Shown here: positions 8,659 to 17,093 of the stretch, one piece after another | Layout: each line of letters starts with the position of its first letter | Numbering within the stretch: the stretch's first letter is position 1 | From: Robinsoniella peoriensis | GTDB taxonomy: Bacteria; Bacillota; Clostridia; Lachnospirales; Lachnospiraceae | NCBI RefSeq assembly: GCF_000797495.1 | Contig: NZ_JTGN01000010.1 | Location: 62,001-126,000, forward strand | Reading direction: 5' to 3' | Length of the DNA: 64,000 bases | Made by a program: the position numbers and the translations under genes | Notes under the pieces: model-generated | Told to the model about the DNA's origin: nothing | Databases searched by the model: none | What the model saw: only the letters and a program-made list of their open reading frames with translations

Positions 8659-10452
8659 TTATTTATAAGGGAAGAGAACCTCAACCCGGGTTCCCTGGCT
8701 GACAGTACTATAGAACTCCAGGCCGTATCCTGCTCCATATTTGATTCTCAGCCTGTCATGTATATTCTTTAGTGCCAGACATTGTACAGTATCGGCCTGT
8801 GGGGAGTTTAATGCATTTCTGATTGCACTTTCATCGGTGCCCAGGCCGTTATCCACGATGGTATACCTCATATTGTCACCAATGCGTTCAACAGTAACTT
8901 TTATGACACCGCCTTCTTTTTTTGCTTCCAGTCCGTGAATAACGGCATTTTCAACCAGAGGCTGGAGTATTAACTTCAGCGTCTGACAGTATTCAAATTC
9001 AGGCCTGGTATGAATTTCCAGCGTAATACGTTCGCCCAGCCGGATTTTCTGTATCTGCATATAATTTTGCAGATGCAGCAGCTCCTCCTGAATGGTAGTG
9101 AGTTCATTGCCGCTGTTCAGTGTGTGACGGAACATATTTGCAAGTGCCTCAATCTGCATGCCAACCTGATAATCTTTGTTTTTGTAGGCAAGCCAGTAGA
9201 TCGCATCCAGAGTATTGTAAAGAAAATGCGGGTTAATCTGCATTTGAAGGGCCATCAGTTCGGCTTCTCTTTCTTTTATTTCTGCCTGATAAACAGTTTC
9301 AAACAGATATTTTAGTTCTTTTGCCATATTTAGAAATTGTACGGTAAGCATTCCGGTTTCGTTTTCCGATAAAATGGGAAGTGATACCTCAAAATCACCG
9401 CCCTCTATTTTTTTCATTTCTTTCGATAAGCGGACAATGGGCTTTATGACATATTTGTTTTGGATAAAAGTAAAAAGGATACTGAATAAAATACATAATA
9501 AAATAGAAATGATAATGATCTGGTTTATCATAACCTTTGGCAGGTCCATGGTTTTGCGGGAAATCACCTGAATAAGCTTCCACGGGGTATTTTCGATGTT
9601 GGAATAGAAGATGGACTTACTGCCAGTAGTACTGCTGATTTTAAAATATCCGTTATCCGCCTCCATGCTATCTTCCATTTGGGTATAATCCGAAATTTTT
9701 GTATTCAGCAATTCTTTATCATCAGCTGAAATTATTTCGCCGGTATCATTTATGATAAAAAGTAAATCATCTTCATAATGGTTTTCATTTTTGACCGCAT
9801 AAATGGAGCGGAGTGTCTGCTCTTTCATTGTGATTTTTTCTATCGCGAGAGTACGGAATGCATTTAAATCGTTTACGCATCGTATGTAGGAAACAACAGG
9901 AACATTAAACTTACTTTCATAGCCATAATCGATCTGATAAACCGGTGTCCAATAGCCTCTGCCCTTTTGGGCAATGGCATTTTCAAAATAACGGGTATCC
10001 TGGGGGTCAACAAAACCTCCGTATTGTATGATGATTTCATTATCGCTTGTTACTGATATAGAATGGATATAAGATTTTGAGACTGCAAGTTCGTTGGTAA
10101 AACGAATGATATGATCTTTTAATTGCTGCTGCCGTAAAGAAAATTCAGCAGAATTCTCTCTGGGGTTTTCTGCATTTAAATAGGTACCGCAATATTCCTG
10201 CAATGAATCATTGCTAAGAAGAGAAACAGAGATTCGGTCAATTTCGCTTAATACACCACTGATGTTTTTTTGAGATTGCTTTAGGATCTCCAAACGGTTT
10301 TCATGTGTTTGGCTGCTGATGATCTGTGACATCTCTTGGTTCATCAGCAATGCAATTAAAACAAGGGGGCATATGATAAAAGTAAGAAGGCATATCAGGA
10401 ACATTTTTTTAATGGAAACATTTTTGATCCTGAACAAAGAAGCTTTGAGCAT
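8659..10452 (-). CDS. Sensor histidine kinase, YesM family
   Basis: Membrane sensor that phosphorylates the downstream AraC-type response regulator; 597 aa. It has two transmembrane helices (about residues 17-37 and 290-312) flanking a large extracellular dCache-like sensor. A HAMP linker follows (VIKPIVRLSKEMKKIE). The His_kinase motif is QINPHFLYNTLDA, with His near residue 405, and the ATPase has an N box (LVENAVIHGL) and G1 box (VDNGLGTD). This layout is typical of LytS/YesM kinases, which sense extracellular sugars or binding-protein complexes in gut Firmicutes. A G-rich ribosome site precedes the ATG. Confidence 0.95.
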   Translation of the reverse strand: MLKASLFRIKNVSIKKMFLICLLTFIICPLVLIALLMNQEMSQIISSQTHENRLEILKQSQKNISGVLSEIDRISVSLLSNDSLQEYCGTYLNAENPRENSAEFSLRQQQLKDHIIRFTNELAVSKSYIHSISVTSDNEIIIQYGGFVDPQDTRYFENAIAQKGRGYWTPVYQIDYGYESKFNVPVVSYIRCVNDLNAFRTLAIEKITMKEQTLRSIYAVKNENHYEDDLLFIINDTGEIISADDKELLNTKISDYTQMEDSMEADNGYFKISSTTGSKSIFYSNIENTPWKLIQVISRKTMDLPKVMINQIIIISILLCILFSILFTFIQNKYVIKPIVRLSKEMKKIEGGDFEVSLPILSENETGMLTVQFLNMAKELKYLFETVYQAEIKEREAELMALQMQINPHFLYNTLDAIYWLAYKNKDYQVGMQIEALANMFRHTLNSGNELTTIQEELLHLQNYMQIQKIRLGERITLEIHTRPEFEYCQTLKLILQPLVENAVIHGLEAKKEGGVIKVTVERIGDNMRYTIVDNGLGTDESAIRNALNSPQADTVQCLALKNIHDRLRIKYGAGYGLEFYSTVSQGTRVEVLFPYK

Positions 10453-10546
10453 ATGGTTTCCCCCCTATATCTGAACGTTTACTGTAAGAAAGGCTTTTCC
10501 ATATTATACACGATTTGTTTTCAGACTGCCAGTAGAATTAGATATA

Positions 10547-11392
10547 TTAATGCTTAGATTCTTTTAATGCAGAAGGAGAACACCCAAACAGTTTTCGAAA
10601 AGCTCTGGAAAAAGTGGAGTAGTCTTTAAAGCCGCAGTCATAGCATATCTGCGTAACCGGATAGCCGAGAGTCAGCATTTCTTTGGCACATAAAAGGCGT
10701 TTGTGGTTAATGTAACTGCCCACAGAATAACCGGTGTGTTCCTTAAATAAACGCATCATATGGTATTTGCTGATATAAAAACGGTTTGCCAGTGCATCTA
10801 TGCTTAGAATTTCGGAGAGATGGGCGTTAATATAATCCAGAATATCAATAATTTTTTCATTGCAGGTATTTGTTATAAGGTAATCCAGATGATTTTCGCA
10901 GACGGCTCTGTTTAAATGAATCATAAATTCCAGAAATAGTACCTGCCGGTAAAGTTCATTTGCATATCCGCTGTCTGAAAAAGCATTTTCCAGATTCATG
11001 ATGGCATGGAAGAGGATACTTTTTTCCAGGGAATGTATGCGCAAAACATTGGAGTGGCTTTTTCTGGAACGGTGAAAACATTCGCTTAAATCGTAAGCAT
11101 CTGTTTTGTAAGAGTGTATAAAACCTGGAGACAGATAAACAATGATACGCTCATAAGGAACCTGATGGTCAATATTGGGTTTGTGAATTTCGCTATGGTT
11201 TACTAGTATAATATCATAAGGTTTCAGGTGGTAGGATTTACCCTCTATTATATAATCCACATTTCCGTTAATAAAAATAATAATTTTATTAAAGTCATGG
11301 TAATGGAATTGGAAGTCCTGCTCCTTCTTATCTGTCAAATGGAACAGGCGGAATTCGCTATCCAGATAACCTCTTTTTTCATAATCCGACAT
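10547..11392 (-). CDS. AraC family transcriptional regulator (cupin plus HTH)
   Basis: One-component sugar-type regulator, 281 aa. The N-terminal cupin-like ligand domain has FHYHDFNKIIIFINGN (near residue 28) and HKPN. The C-terminal pair of helix-turn-helix motifs includes LANRFYISKYHMMRLF and the signature VTQICYDCGFKDYSTFSRAF. GGGAG precedes the ATG. It sits alone between the two-component sugar locus and the divergent dapF-like gene. Its target is not evident: it could act on the 248-nt divergent region or on the sugar locus downstream. No repeats as clear as those near 7.0 kb were seen next to it. Confidence 0.93.
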   Translation of the reverse strand: MSDYEKRGYLDSEFRLFHLTDKKEQDFQFHYHDFNKIIIFINGNVDYIIEGKSYHLKPYDIILVNHSEIHKPNIDHQVPYERIIVYLSPGFIHSYKTDAYDLSECFHRSRKSHSNVLRIHSLEKSILFHAIMNLENAFSDSGYANELYRQVLFLEFMIHLNRAVCENHLDYLITNTCNEKIIDILDYINAHLSEILSIDALANRFYISKYHMMRLFKEHTGYSVGSYINHKRLLCAKEMLTLGYPVTQICYDCGFKDYSTFSRAFRKLFGCSPSALKESKH

Positions 11393-11640
11393 AGAATCTC
11401 CCGTCTGTCATCCTCTGATGACTGTATCGGTCTGTAATATCTTATGGTGTACATTATATAGCATTTTTTGCAATATAGGAAGCATTATCTCTATATTAAT
11501 TTAAAATCCTGCTGGATATAATGAGAGTAAGATGAGGCACAATTTTCAAACACGCTCTGGTACTGTGGAAATCTGGGAGTGCATATGGATTTAGTAGATA
11601 AAATTTTCAGTTATTATAATTTTAAATGGAGGTATCAGAA

Positions 11641-12513
11641 ATGAATGTTATATTAGAAAAATATCATGGGCTTGGTAATGATTATCTGGTTTTCGACCCC
11701 AACAAAAACGAATTATGTCTGAATGAAGAGAACATAAAACTGATTTGTCACCGCAACTTCGGCATAGGATCGGATGGAATATTGATGGGGCCTGTTTTTG
11801 ACGGTAAAAGTATTCAGGTACGTATTTTTAATCCGGATGGAAGCGAAGCAGAAAAAAGCGGAAATGGTGTACGCATTTTTGCTAAATACTTAAAGGATGC
11901 AGGATATATCCAGAAGAACCATGTGATTTTTAAAACCCTTGGCGGGGAGATTGAGGCTTACTATTTAAATGAAGAAGGGAGCCGTCTTAAAATTTCTATG
12001 GGTACACTGTCGTTCTGGAGTGACGAAATACCAGTGGCAGGAGAGCGCCGGGAGGTTGTCAATGAGGAAATGACATTCCGGGATACGCCTTATCTGGTAA
12101 CCTGCGTATCCATCGGGAATCCCCATTGTATTATTCTTATGGAAGAGATTTCAAAAGAATTGGTCTGCCATATCGGGCGTTTCAGCGAAGCGGCGCCATA
12201 TTTCCCCAACAGGATAAATACCCTGATTATGAAAGTGATGGATCGGACCAATATTGCGATCGAGATTTATGAAAGAGGTGCCGGTTATACACTGGCGTCC
12301 GGAAGCAGCTGCTGTGCGGCAGCGGGAGCGGCATTTAAAATGGGTTTGACTGATCCTAAGTGTTATGTGCATATGCCCGGAGGGACCCTGGAAATAGAAA
12401 TCTGTGAAGATGGCAGAGTTATGATGACAGGGGATGTATGCCACGTTGGCAAAGTTACTTTAGGGCACACATTTAGCGAGAAACTGAGAAACGGGAATCC
12501 GGAACCAAAATAA
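11641..12513 (+). CDS. Diaminopimelate epimerase-like protein with both catalytic Cys replaced by Ser
   Basis: About 290 aa with the two-lobed DapF fold: KYHGLGNDYLVFD at the N-terminus, NPDGSEAEKSGNG at residues 64-76, a GNPH motif (159-162), FPNRIN, and YERGAG (210-215). Most substrate-contact motifs of DapF are kept. The first catalytic cysteine (Cys73 in E. coli/Haemophilus enzymes) is Ser73 here. The second, normally in ACGTGAC or ACGSGAC, is Ser220 in ASGSSCCAA. Classical DapF interconverts LL- and meso-DAP with those two thiols, so this protein may not be an ordinary epimerase. The ATG at 11626 overlaps GGAGG; the start at 11641, 8 nt downstream of it, is chosen. alaA follows after 60 nt with its own promoter-like sequence. 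Confidence 0.85.
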   Translation: MNVILEKYHGLGNDYLVFDPNKNELCLNEENIKLICHRNFGIGSDGILMGPVFDGKSIQVRIFNPDGSEAEKSGNGVRIFAKYLKDAGYIQKNHVIFKTLGGEIEAYYLNEEGSRLKISMGTLSFWSDEIPVAGERREVVNEEMTFRDTPYLVTCVSIGNPHCIILMEEISKELVCHIGRFSEAAPYFPNRINTLIMKVMDRTNIAIEIYERGAGYTLASGSSCCAAAGAAFKMGLTDPKCYVHMPGGTLEIEICEDGRVMMTGDVCHVGKVTLGHTFSEKLRNGNPEPK

Positions 12514-12521
12514 ATTTTCAG

Positions 12522-12550
12522 TTGTAGGTTTTGGAACTTTGGTATATACT
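12522..12550 (+). promoter_or_regulatory. Likely sigma-A promoter of the alaA-type gene
   Basis: TTGTAG (12522-12527), a 17-nt spacer, and TATACT (12545-12550) lie just after the dapF-like stop codon and 23 nt before the aminotransferase ATG. The spacing is ideal, so the aminotransferase can be expressed independently of the gene before it. Confidence 0.6.
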
Positions 12551-12573
12551 ATGACAAAGAAAGGGGAGTTCAT

Positions 12574-13791
12574 ATGAGAACATTTGAGAAATCCAGTAAA
12601 TTAGATAACGTATGCTATGATGTAAGAGGTCCGGTTGTTGATGAGGCAGGCCGCATGGAGGAACAGGGCATCGACATTCTGAAATTAAATATAGGCAATC
12701 CGGCACCCTTCGGATTTGAAGCACCGGATGATGTAATTCAGAATATGATGGCTAATCTGCGTAATACGGAAGGATATTCTGATTCAAAAGGAATTATCAG
12801 TGCAAGAAAAGCAATTATGGACTATTGTAAAAAGAAAAATATACCGGATGTAGGTATGAATGATATATATACCGGCAATGGCGTAAGCGAATTAATCGTT
12901 ATGGTAATGCAGGGGCTTTTAAATGACGGAGATGAAATTCTGATGCCGTCACCGGATTATCCGCTGTGGACAGCAGCAGCGAACCTGGCAGGAGGGCATC
13001 CGGTTCATTATCTGTGCGACGAACAGTCGGACTGGTATCCGGACATGGAAGATATCCGGAAAAAGATAACAGACAAAACCAAGGGCATTGTTGTAATCAA
13101 TCCCAATAATCCCACAGGAGCATTGTATCCGGTTGAAGTACTCCGGCAGATTGTAGACATTGCAAGAGAACACAGTCTGATTATTTTTGCAGATGAGATT
13201 TATGACAGACTGGTGATGGATGGACAGGAACATGTATCCATAGCTTCTCTGGCACCGGATCTGTTCTGTATAACCATGAACGGTTTGTCTAAATCCCATA
13301 AGGTAGCGGGGTATCGTGCAGGATGGATGTGCTTAAGCGGTGATAAAACAGGAGTGAAAGGGTATATCGAAGGGCTGAATATGCTGTCCTCCATGCGTCT
13401 TTGCTCTAATGTACCGGCTCAGGCAATCATTGAGACGGCTCTGACAAATGCACAGGGAATTGACCAGATGCTTCTTCCGGGTGGCAGAATCTATGAACAG
13501 AGAGAGTTTATATATAAAGCTTTAAATAACATACCAGGAGTATCGGCATTAAAGCCAAAAGCAGCTTTCTATATTTTCCCGAAACTGGATGTGAAAAAAT
13601 TTAACATCAGTGATGATGAACAATTTGCCCTGGATTTTCTTAGAAAAGAAAAAGTACTCCTGGTACATGGCGGAGGATTTAACTGGCAGCAGCCGGATCA
13701 TTTCCGCATAGTGTATCTGCCTAAAATGGAAATTTTAGAAGATGCAATGAATAAACTGGAGATGTTTCTCAGTACATACAGGCAGATATAG
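12574..13791 (+). CDS. alaA: Alanine-synthesising PLP aminotransferase, AlaA type
   Basis: Class I/II aminotransferase, 405 aa, most likely glutamate-pyruvate (alanine) transaminase. Sequence blocks are close to E. coli AlaA (YfbQ): EKSSKLDNVCYDVRGPV at the start, LNIGNPAPFGF, GNGVSELI, PDYPLWTAA, INPNNPTGALY, FADEIYD, and the PLP-binding lysine in NGLSKSHKVAGYRAGW. YIEGLNMLSSMRLCSNVPAQ also matches AlaA closely. The match is from memory of the family and is strong along the whole length. AAAGGGGAG precedes the ATG. A long hairpin follows the gene. With GDH and AsnB elsewhere in the window it belongs to amino-nitrogen metabolism. Confidence 0.9.
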   Translation: MRTFEKSSKLDNVCYDVRGPVVDEAGRMEEQGIDILKLNIGNPAPFGFEAPDDVIQNMMANLRNTEGYSDSKGIISARKAIMDYCKKKNIPDVGMNDIYTGNGVSELIVMVMQGLLNDGDEILMPSPDYPLWTAAANLAGGHPVHYLCDEQSDWYPDMEDIRKKITDKTKGIVVINPNNPTGALYPVEVLRQIVDIAREHSLIIFADEIYDRLVMDGQEHVSIASLAPDLFCITMNGLSKSHKVAGYRAGWMCLSGDKTGVKGYIEGLNMLSSMRLCSNVPAQAIIETALTNAQGIDQMLLPGGRIYEQREFIYKALNNIPGVSALKPKAAFYIFPKLDVKKFNISDDEQFALDFLRKEKVLLVHGGGFNWQQPDHFRIVYLPKMEILEDAMNKLEMFLSTYRQI

Positions 13792-13800
13792 AGTGCTTCG

Positions 13801-13837
13801 GGATGATACCTGTGCCTGAACAGGCAGGGTGTCATCC
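13801..13837 (+). terminator. Long hairpin after alaA
   Basis: GGATGATACC and a TGCCTG inner arm pair with CAGGCA and GTGTCATCC, giving an almost complete stem from 13801 to 13837 with an AA-type loop. No T-run follows, so it may stabilise the 3' end or act as a weak terminator instead of a full intrinsic one. Confidence 0.5.
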
Positions 13838-13884
13838 TACATTTGACTGGAAACGGGAGTACGAATGAGTGAATGGAGGTAAGA

Positions 13885-14736
13885 ATGAAAAATTCGGCAA
13901 TTATATTAGAAGGGGGATCTGTCAGAGGGGTATTTAGTTCAGGGGCATTAGATTATCTTATGGAGAAGGAATGTTATATTCCCCACGTCATTGGTGTATC
14001 CGCAGGTTCCTGCAATGCGGTTGATTATGTATCAAAGCAGATTGGCCGAACCAAAGACTGTATTGTAAGAAGCAACGATAATGAAAAATTGATCAGTATC
14101 AAGGGGTTCTTAAAGAACAAAAGTCTCTTTAATATGGAGCTTTTGTTTGAAAAGGATCCTTCTGAGTATCATCCCTTTGATTTTGATACATTCTTTGCAT
14201 CAGACATGTCTTGTGAAATCGTCGTTACAAATTGTCTCACAGGCAAGGCGGAATATTTAAGTGAAAAGAAAGATGGGGCAAGGCTGATGATGCTATGCAG
14301 AGCGTCAAGCAGCCTTCCTATCGTTTCACCCATGGTAGAGATCGACGGTGTGCCGTACCTGGATGGTGGTCTGGCTGATTCCATTCCCATTTTGCATTCA
14401 CTGCAGATCGGAAATAAGAAAAATGTTGTAATTCTCACCAGAAATAAAGGTTACCGGAAAACAATGTCTAAGAAAAGCATGCATTTTTATGCGGCATATT
14501 TTAAGAAATATCCGGAGCTGGTACGGGCAATCTGCCTTCGTCCCTACCATTATAACAGGATTTTGGCACAAGTTGAAAAATGGGAGGAAGAAGGAAAAAT
14601 ATTTGTTGTGCGCCCTCAGGGGAAAACAGTCTCCAGAGTAGAGAGCGACAAGAAAGTACTCAATGATTTCTACCGTCATGGATATGAACAGATGGAAGCA
14701 CAGTATGAAGATCTGCTTCGTTTCCTGGAAAAATAG
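13885..14736 (+). CDS. Patatin-like phospholipase
   Basis: Predicted cytoplasmic lipid acyl hydrolase (RssA/YjjU-like), about 283 aa. The oxyanion loop is GGSVRGVF (near residue 10) and the nucleophile elbow GVSAGS, with Ser near residue 39. The catalytic Asp lies in DGGLADSIP (near residue 161), giving the complete Ser-Asp dyad. The frame extends to an ATG at 13873, but this lies within the ribosome site; GGAGG then sits 5 nt before the ATG at 13885, and MKNSAIILEGG is the usual beginning of the family. The yqeG gene starts 15 nt after its stop, so the two are probably co-transcribed. Confidence 0.9.
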   Translation: MKNSAIILEGGSVRGVFSSGALDYLMEKECYIPHVIGVSAGSCNAVDYVSKQIGRTKDCIVRSNDNEKLISIKGFLKNKSLFNMELLFEKDPSEYHPFDFDTFFASDMSCEIVVTNCLTGKAEYLSEKKDGARLMMLCRASSSLPIVSPMVEIDGVPYLDGGLADSIPILHSLQIGNKKNVVILTRNKGYRKTMSKKSMHFYAAYFKKYPELVRAICLRPYHYNRILAQVEKWEEEGKIFVVRPQGKTVSRVESDKKVLNDFYRHGYEQMEAQYEDLLRFLEK

Positions 14737-14751
14737 AAAGCGAGGTCATGG

Positions 14752-15252
14752 ATGTTTGAACAATTCTTCCCAGATGAATATCTGGATTCTACTTATAAAA
14801 TAGATTTTGATAAATTGTACCGTGAGGGCTGCCGGGGGGTGTTGTTTGATATCGATAATACCCTGGTGCCCCATGGTGAGCCGGCAGATGACCGGGCGAA
14901 GAAATTTTTTGCCCATTTGCGTGATATGGGAATGAAGTACTGCCTGATCTCTAACAACCAGCTGCCCAGAGTGAAGCCTTTTGCAGAGGAAGTAGGGGCG
15001 CTTTTTATAGAAAATGCCCATAAACCGTCCAGGAAAAACTATGAAAAGGCAATGCAGCTGATGGGGACTACCACGAAAAATACCGTTTTTGTTGGAGACC
15101 AGTTGTTTACGGATGTATATGGAGCAAAAAGAACCGGGATTCCCAGTATTTTAGTAAAACCAATCCATCCAAAAGAAGAGATTCAAATTGTTTTGAAAAG
15201 ATATTTGGAAAAAATCGTATTACATTTTTATAAAAAGAGCAAACTAAAATAA
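14752..15252 (+). CDS. yqeG: YqeG family HAD IIIA-type phosphatase
   Basis: Haloacid-dehalogenase superfamily phosphatase, 166 aa. HAD motif I is FDIDNTLVPHG (two catalytic Asp, near residue 36), motif II SNN, motif III Lys in HKPSRKNYEKA, and motif IV GDQLFTDVYGAKR. Length and motifs fit the YqeG group, which is widespread in Firmicutes and related to phosphatidylglycerophosphate phosphatases. The physiological substrate is not settled by sequence. It follows the patatin gene closely, which would suit a lipid-related role, but that is inference. Confidence 0.9.
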   Translation: MFEQFFPDEYLDSTYKIDFDKLYREGCRGVLFDIDNTLVPHGEPADDRAKKFFAHLRDMGMKYCLISNNQLPRVKPFAEEVGALFIENAHKPSRKNYEKAMQLMGTTTKNTVFVGDQLFTDVYGAKRTGIPSILVKPIHPKEEIQIVLKRYLEKIVLHFYKKSKLK

Positions 15253-15286
15253 TGTCCAGTTAAGAAATATTAATGGAGGTATATAA

Positions 15287-16357
15287 ATGTTCCGTGAGGA
15301 GTTATATGCAATATTAAAAGAAAAAATGATAGAGGCAGTTTTAGTGTCTGATGGATACAATATGCGCTACCTCAGTGGTTTCCGTGGTGCAACAGGTTAT
15401 CTCTATATTACGCGGGCACGCCGGGTACTTATAACGGATTCCCGATATACTACACAGGCCAGGGAAGAGGCGCCGGATTTTGAGGTGGTTGAAATTTCTA
15501 ATCAGAAAGGGTACGGGGCAGTAATCGGAGAATTAACCGGGGCAGACGAAATCAATTGCATTGGTTTTGAAAATGATCATATGATTTATGCGGACGTAAT
15601 GAAATTAAAGGAAGCATGCAGTGAAGAGCTGGTCTGGGAAGGGGTAGGAGATTCGCTGAACAGACTTCGTATTGTTAAAAATGAAACGGAATTAACTTGT
15701 ATGGAAAAAGCACAATCCATTGCAGACGGAGCTTTTTCTCATATCATAGGAATTCTCAAGCCTGGAATGACAGAGCTGCAGGCTGCGGCTGAGCTGGAAT
15801 TTTATCTGAAAAGCCATGGTGCATATGGAACCAGTTTTGATACAATTGCAGCTTCCGGTATCCACTCTGCAATGCCTCATGCCATGCCTTCCAATAAGGC
15901 AATCGAGCCGGGTGATTTCGTGACGATGGATTTCGGCTGCATTTATGAAGGCTATTGCTCTGATATGACAAGAACCGTAGTTATAGGAAAAGCCAGTCCG
16001 AAACAAAAGGAAATCTACCAAATCGTTTTGGAGGCACAGCTTGCTGCGCTGGATGTCATGAAAGCAGGAATGAAGTGCAGCGAGGTGGACAAGGCTGCCA
16101 GGGACGTGATCGAAAAAGCCGGATACGGAGAATACTTCGGTCACGGTCTTGGACACAGCGTGGGCCTGTATATTCATGAAGAACCAAGGCTTTCCCCAAA
16201 GTGTGACGAAGTACTGAGAGAGAACGTGATACAGACGGTAGAACCGGGAATTTACATTCCTGGATTTGGTGGTGTACGCATTGAGGATATCGTAATTGTG
16301 AAAGAAAATGGCTGCCAAAATATGACTCATTCAACAAAAGAATTGCTGGAACTGTAA
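15287..16357 (+). CDS. Xaa-Pro aminopeptidase, M24 family
   Basis: Dinuclear-metal aminopeptidase removing N-terminal residues before proline, 356 aa. The N-terminal creatinase-like domain (SDGYNMRYLSGFRG) is followed by the pita-bread catalytic domain. All metal ligands are visible: Asp in VTMDFGC and SDMTRT, His in GHGLGHSVGL, Glu in VEPGIY, and Glu in VRIEDIV. GGAGG lies 8 nt before the ATG. It sits directly upstream of efp, a common pairing in Firmicutes (ypdF/yqhT-efp order), which supports the call. Confidence 0.94.
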   Translation: MFREELYAILKEKMIEAVLVSDGYNMRYLSGFRGATGYLYITRARRVLITDSRYTTQAREEAPDFEVVEISNQKGYGAVIGELTGADEINCIGFENDHMIYADVMKLKEACSEELVWEGVGDSLNRLRIVKNETELTCMEKAQSIADGAFSHIIGILKPGMTELQAAAELEFYLKSHGAYGTSFDTIAASGIHSAMPHAMPSNKAIEPGDFVTMDFGCIYEGYCSDMTRTVVIGKASPKQKEIYQIVLEAQLAALDVMKAGMKCSEVDKAARDVIEKAGYGEYFGHGLGHSVGLYIHEEPRLSPKCDEVLRENVIQTVEPGIYIPGFGGVRIEDIVIVKENGCQNMTHSTKELLEL

Positions 16358-16454
16358 AAAATAGTTGAAAAAGTATGGATTATATTATAAAATAGACTAA
16401 ACTATGGGAATATGCAAGATTCCTGTGTTGTCAATATGAAGGAGGAATATCAAT

Positions 16455-17012
16455 ATGATATCAGCAGGAGATTTTAGAAACGGTGTAACTTTAGAGATAG
16501 ATAATAACATCGTTCAGATTATCGAATTCCAGCACGTAAAACCAGGTAAAGGTGCAGCGTTTGTTCGAACAAAATTAAAAGACATTATCAATGGCGGTGT
16601 TGTGGAAAAAACATTCAGACCAACTGAAAAATTCCCACAGGCAAGGATTGACCGTGTAGATATGCAGTATTTATACTCAGATGGAGATTTGTTCCATTTC
16701 ATGAACGTTGAAAATTACGAGCAGATCGCATTAGCACAGGAAGACATCGGTGATTCCTTAAAGTTCGTAAAAGAAAACGAAATGGTTAAAATATGTTCTG
16801 TTAACGGAAAAGTATTCGCAGTAGAGCCACCTTTATTTGTAGAATTAGAGATAACAGATACAGAACCCGGATTCAAAGGCGATACAGCACAGGGAGCTAC
16901 GAAGCCGGCAACTGTGGAAACAGGAGCAATTGTCTATGTACCGTTGTTCGTTGAACAGGGGAATAAAATTAAGATTGATACCAGAACAGGGGATTACCTG
17001 TCCAGAGTATAA
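16455..17012 (+). CDS. efp: Translation elongation factor P
   Basis: Ribosome-binding factor that rescues stalling at polyproline stretches, 185 aa, full length. The KOW-like domain carries the conserved loop VKPGKGAAF, with the modifiable lysine at residue 32. Two OB domains follow, ending in the typical PLFVEQGNKIKIDTRTGDYLS block. GGAGG lies 9 nt before the ATG. It is followed by a terminator at 17033. The gene uses A/T-rich high-expression codons, like the other translation and chaperone genes here. Confidence 0.97.
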   Translation: MISAGDFRNGVTLEIDNNIVQIIEFQHVKPGKGAAFVRTKLKDIINGGVVEKTFRPTEKFPQARIDRVDMQYLYSDGDLFHFMNVENYEQIALAQEDIGDSLKFVKENEMVKICSVNGKVFAVEPPLFVELEITDTEPGFKGDTAQGATKPATVETGAIVYVPLFVEQGNKIKIDTRTGDYLSRV

Positions 17013-17032
17013 TTATATTGTGTAATTCTTAG

Positions 17033-17062
17033 ATGAGAAAGGTGGTTGCCTTTCTCATTTTT
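17033..17062 (+). terminator. Rho-independent terminator after efp
   Basis: ATGAGAAAGG (17033-17042) pairs with CCTTTCTCAT (17049-17058), followed by a run of T. Confidence 0.88.
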
Positions 17063-17093
17063 GGAATAAATAAAAACACAAGGAGGAAGATTC

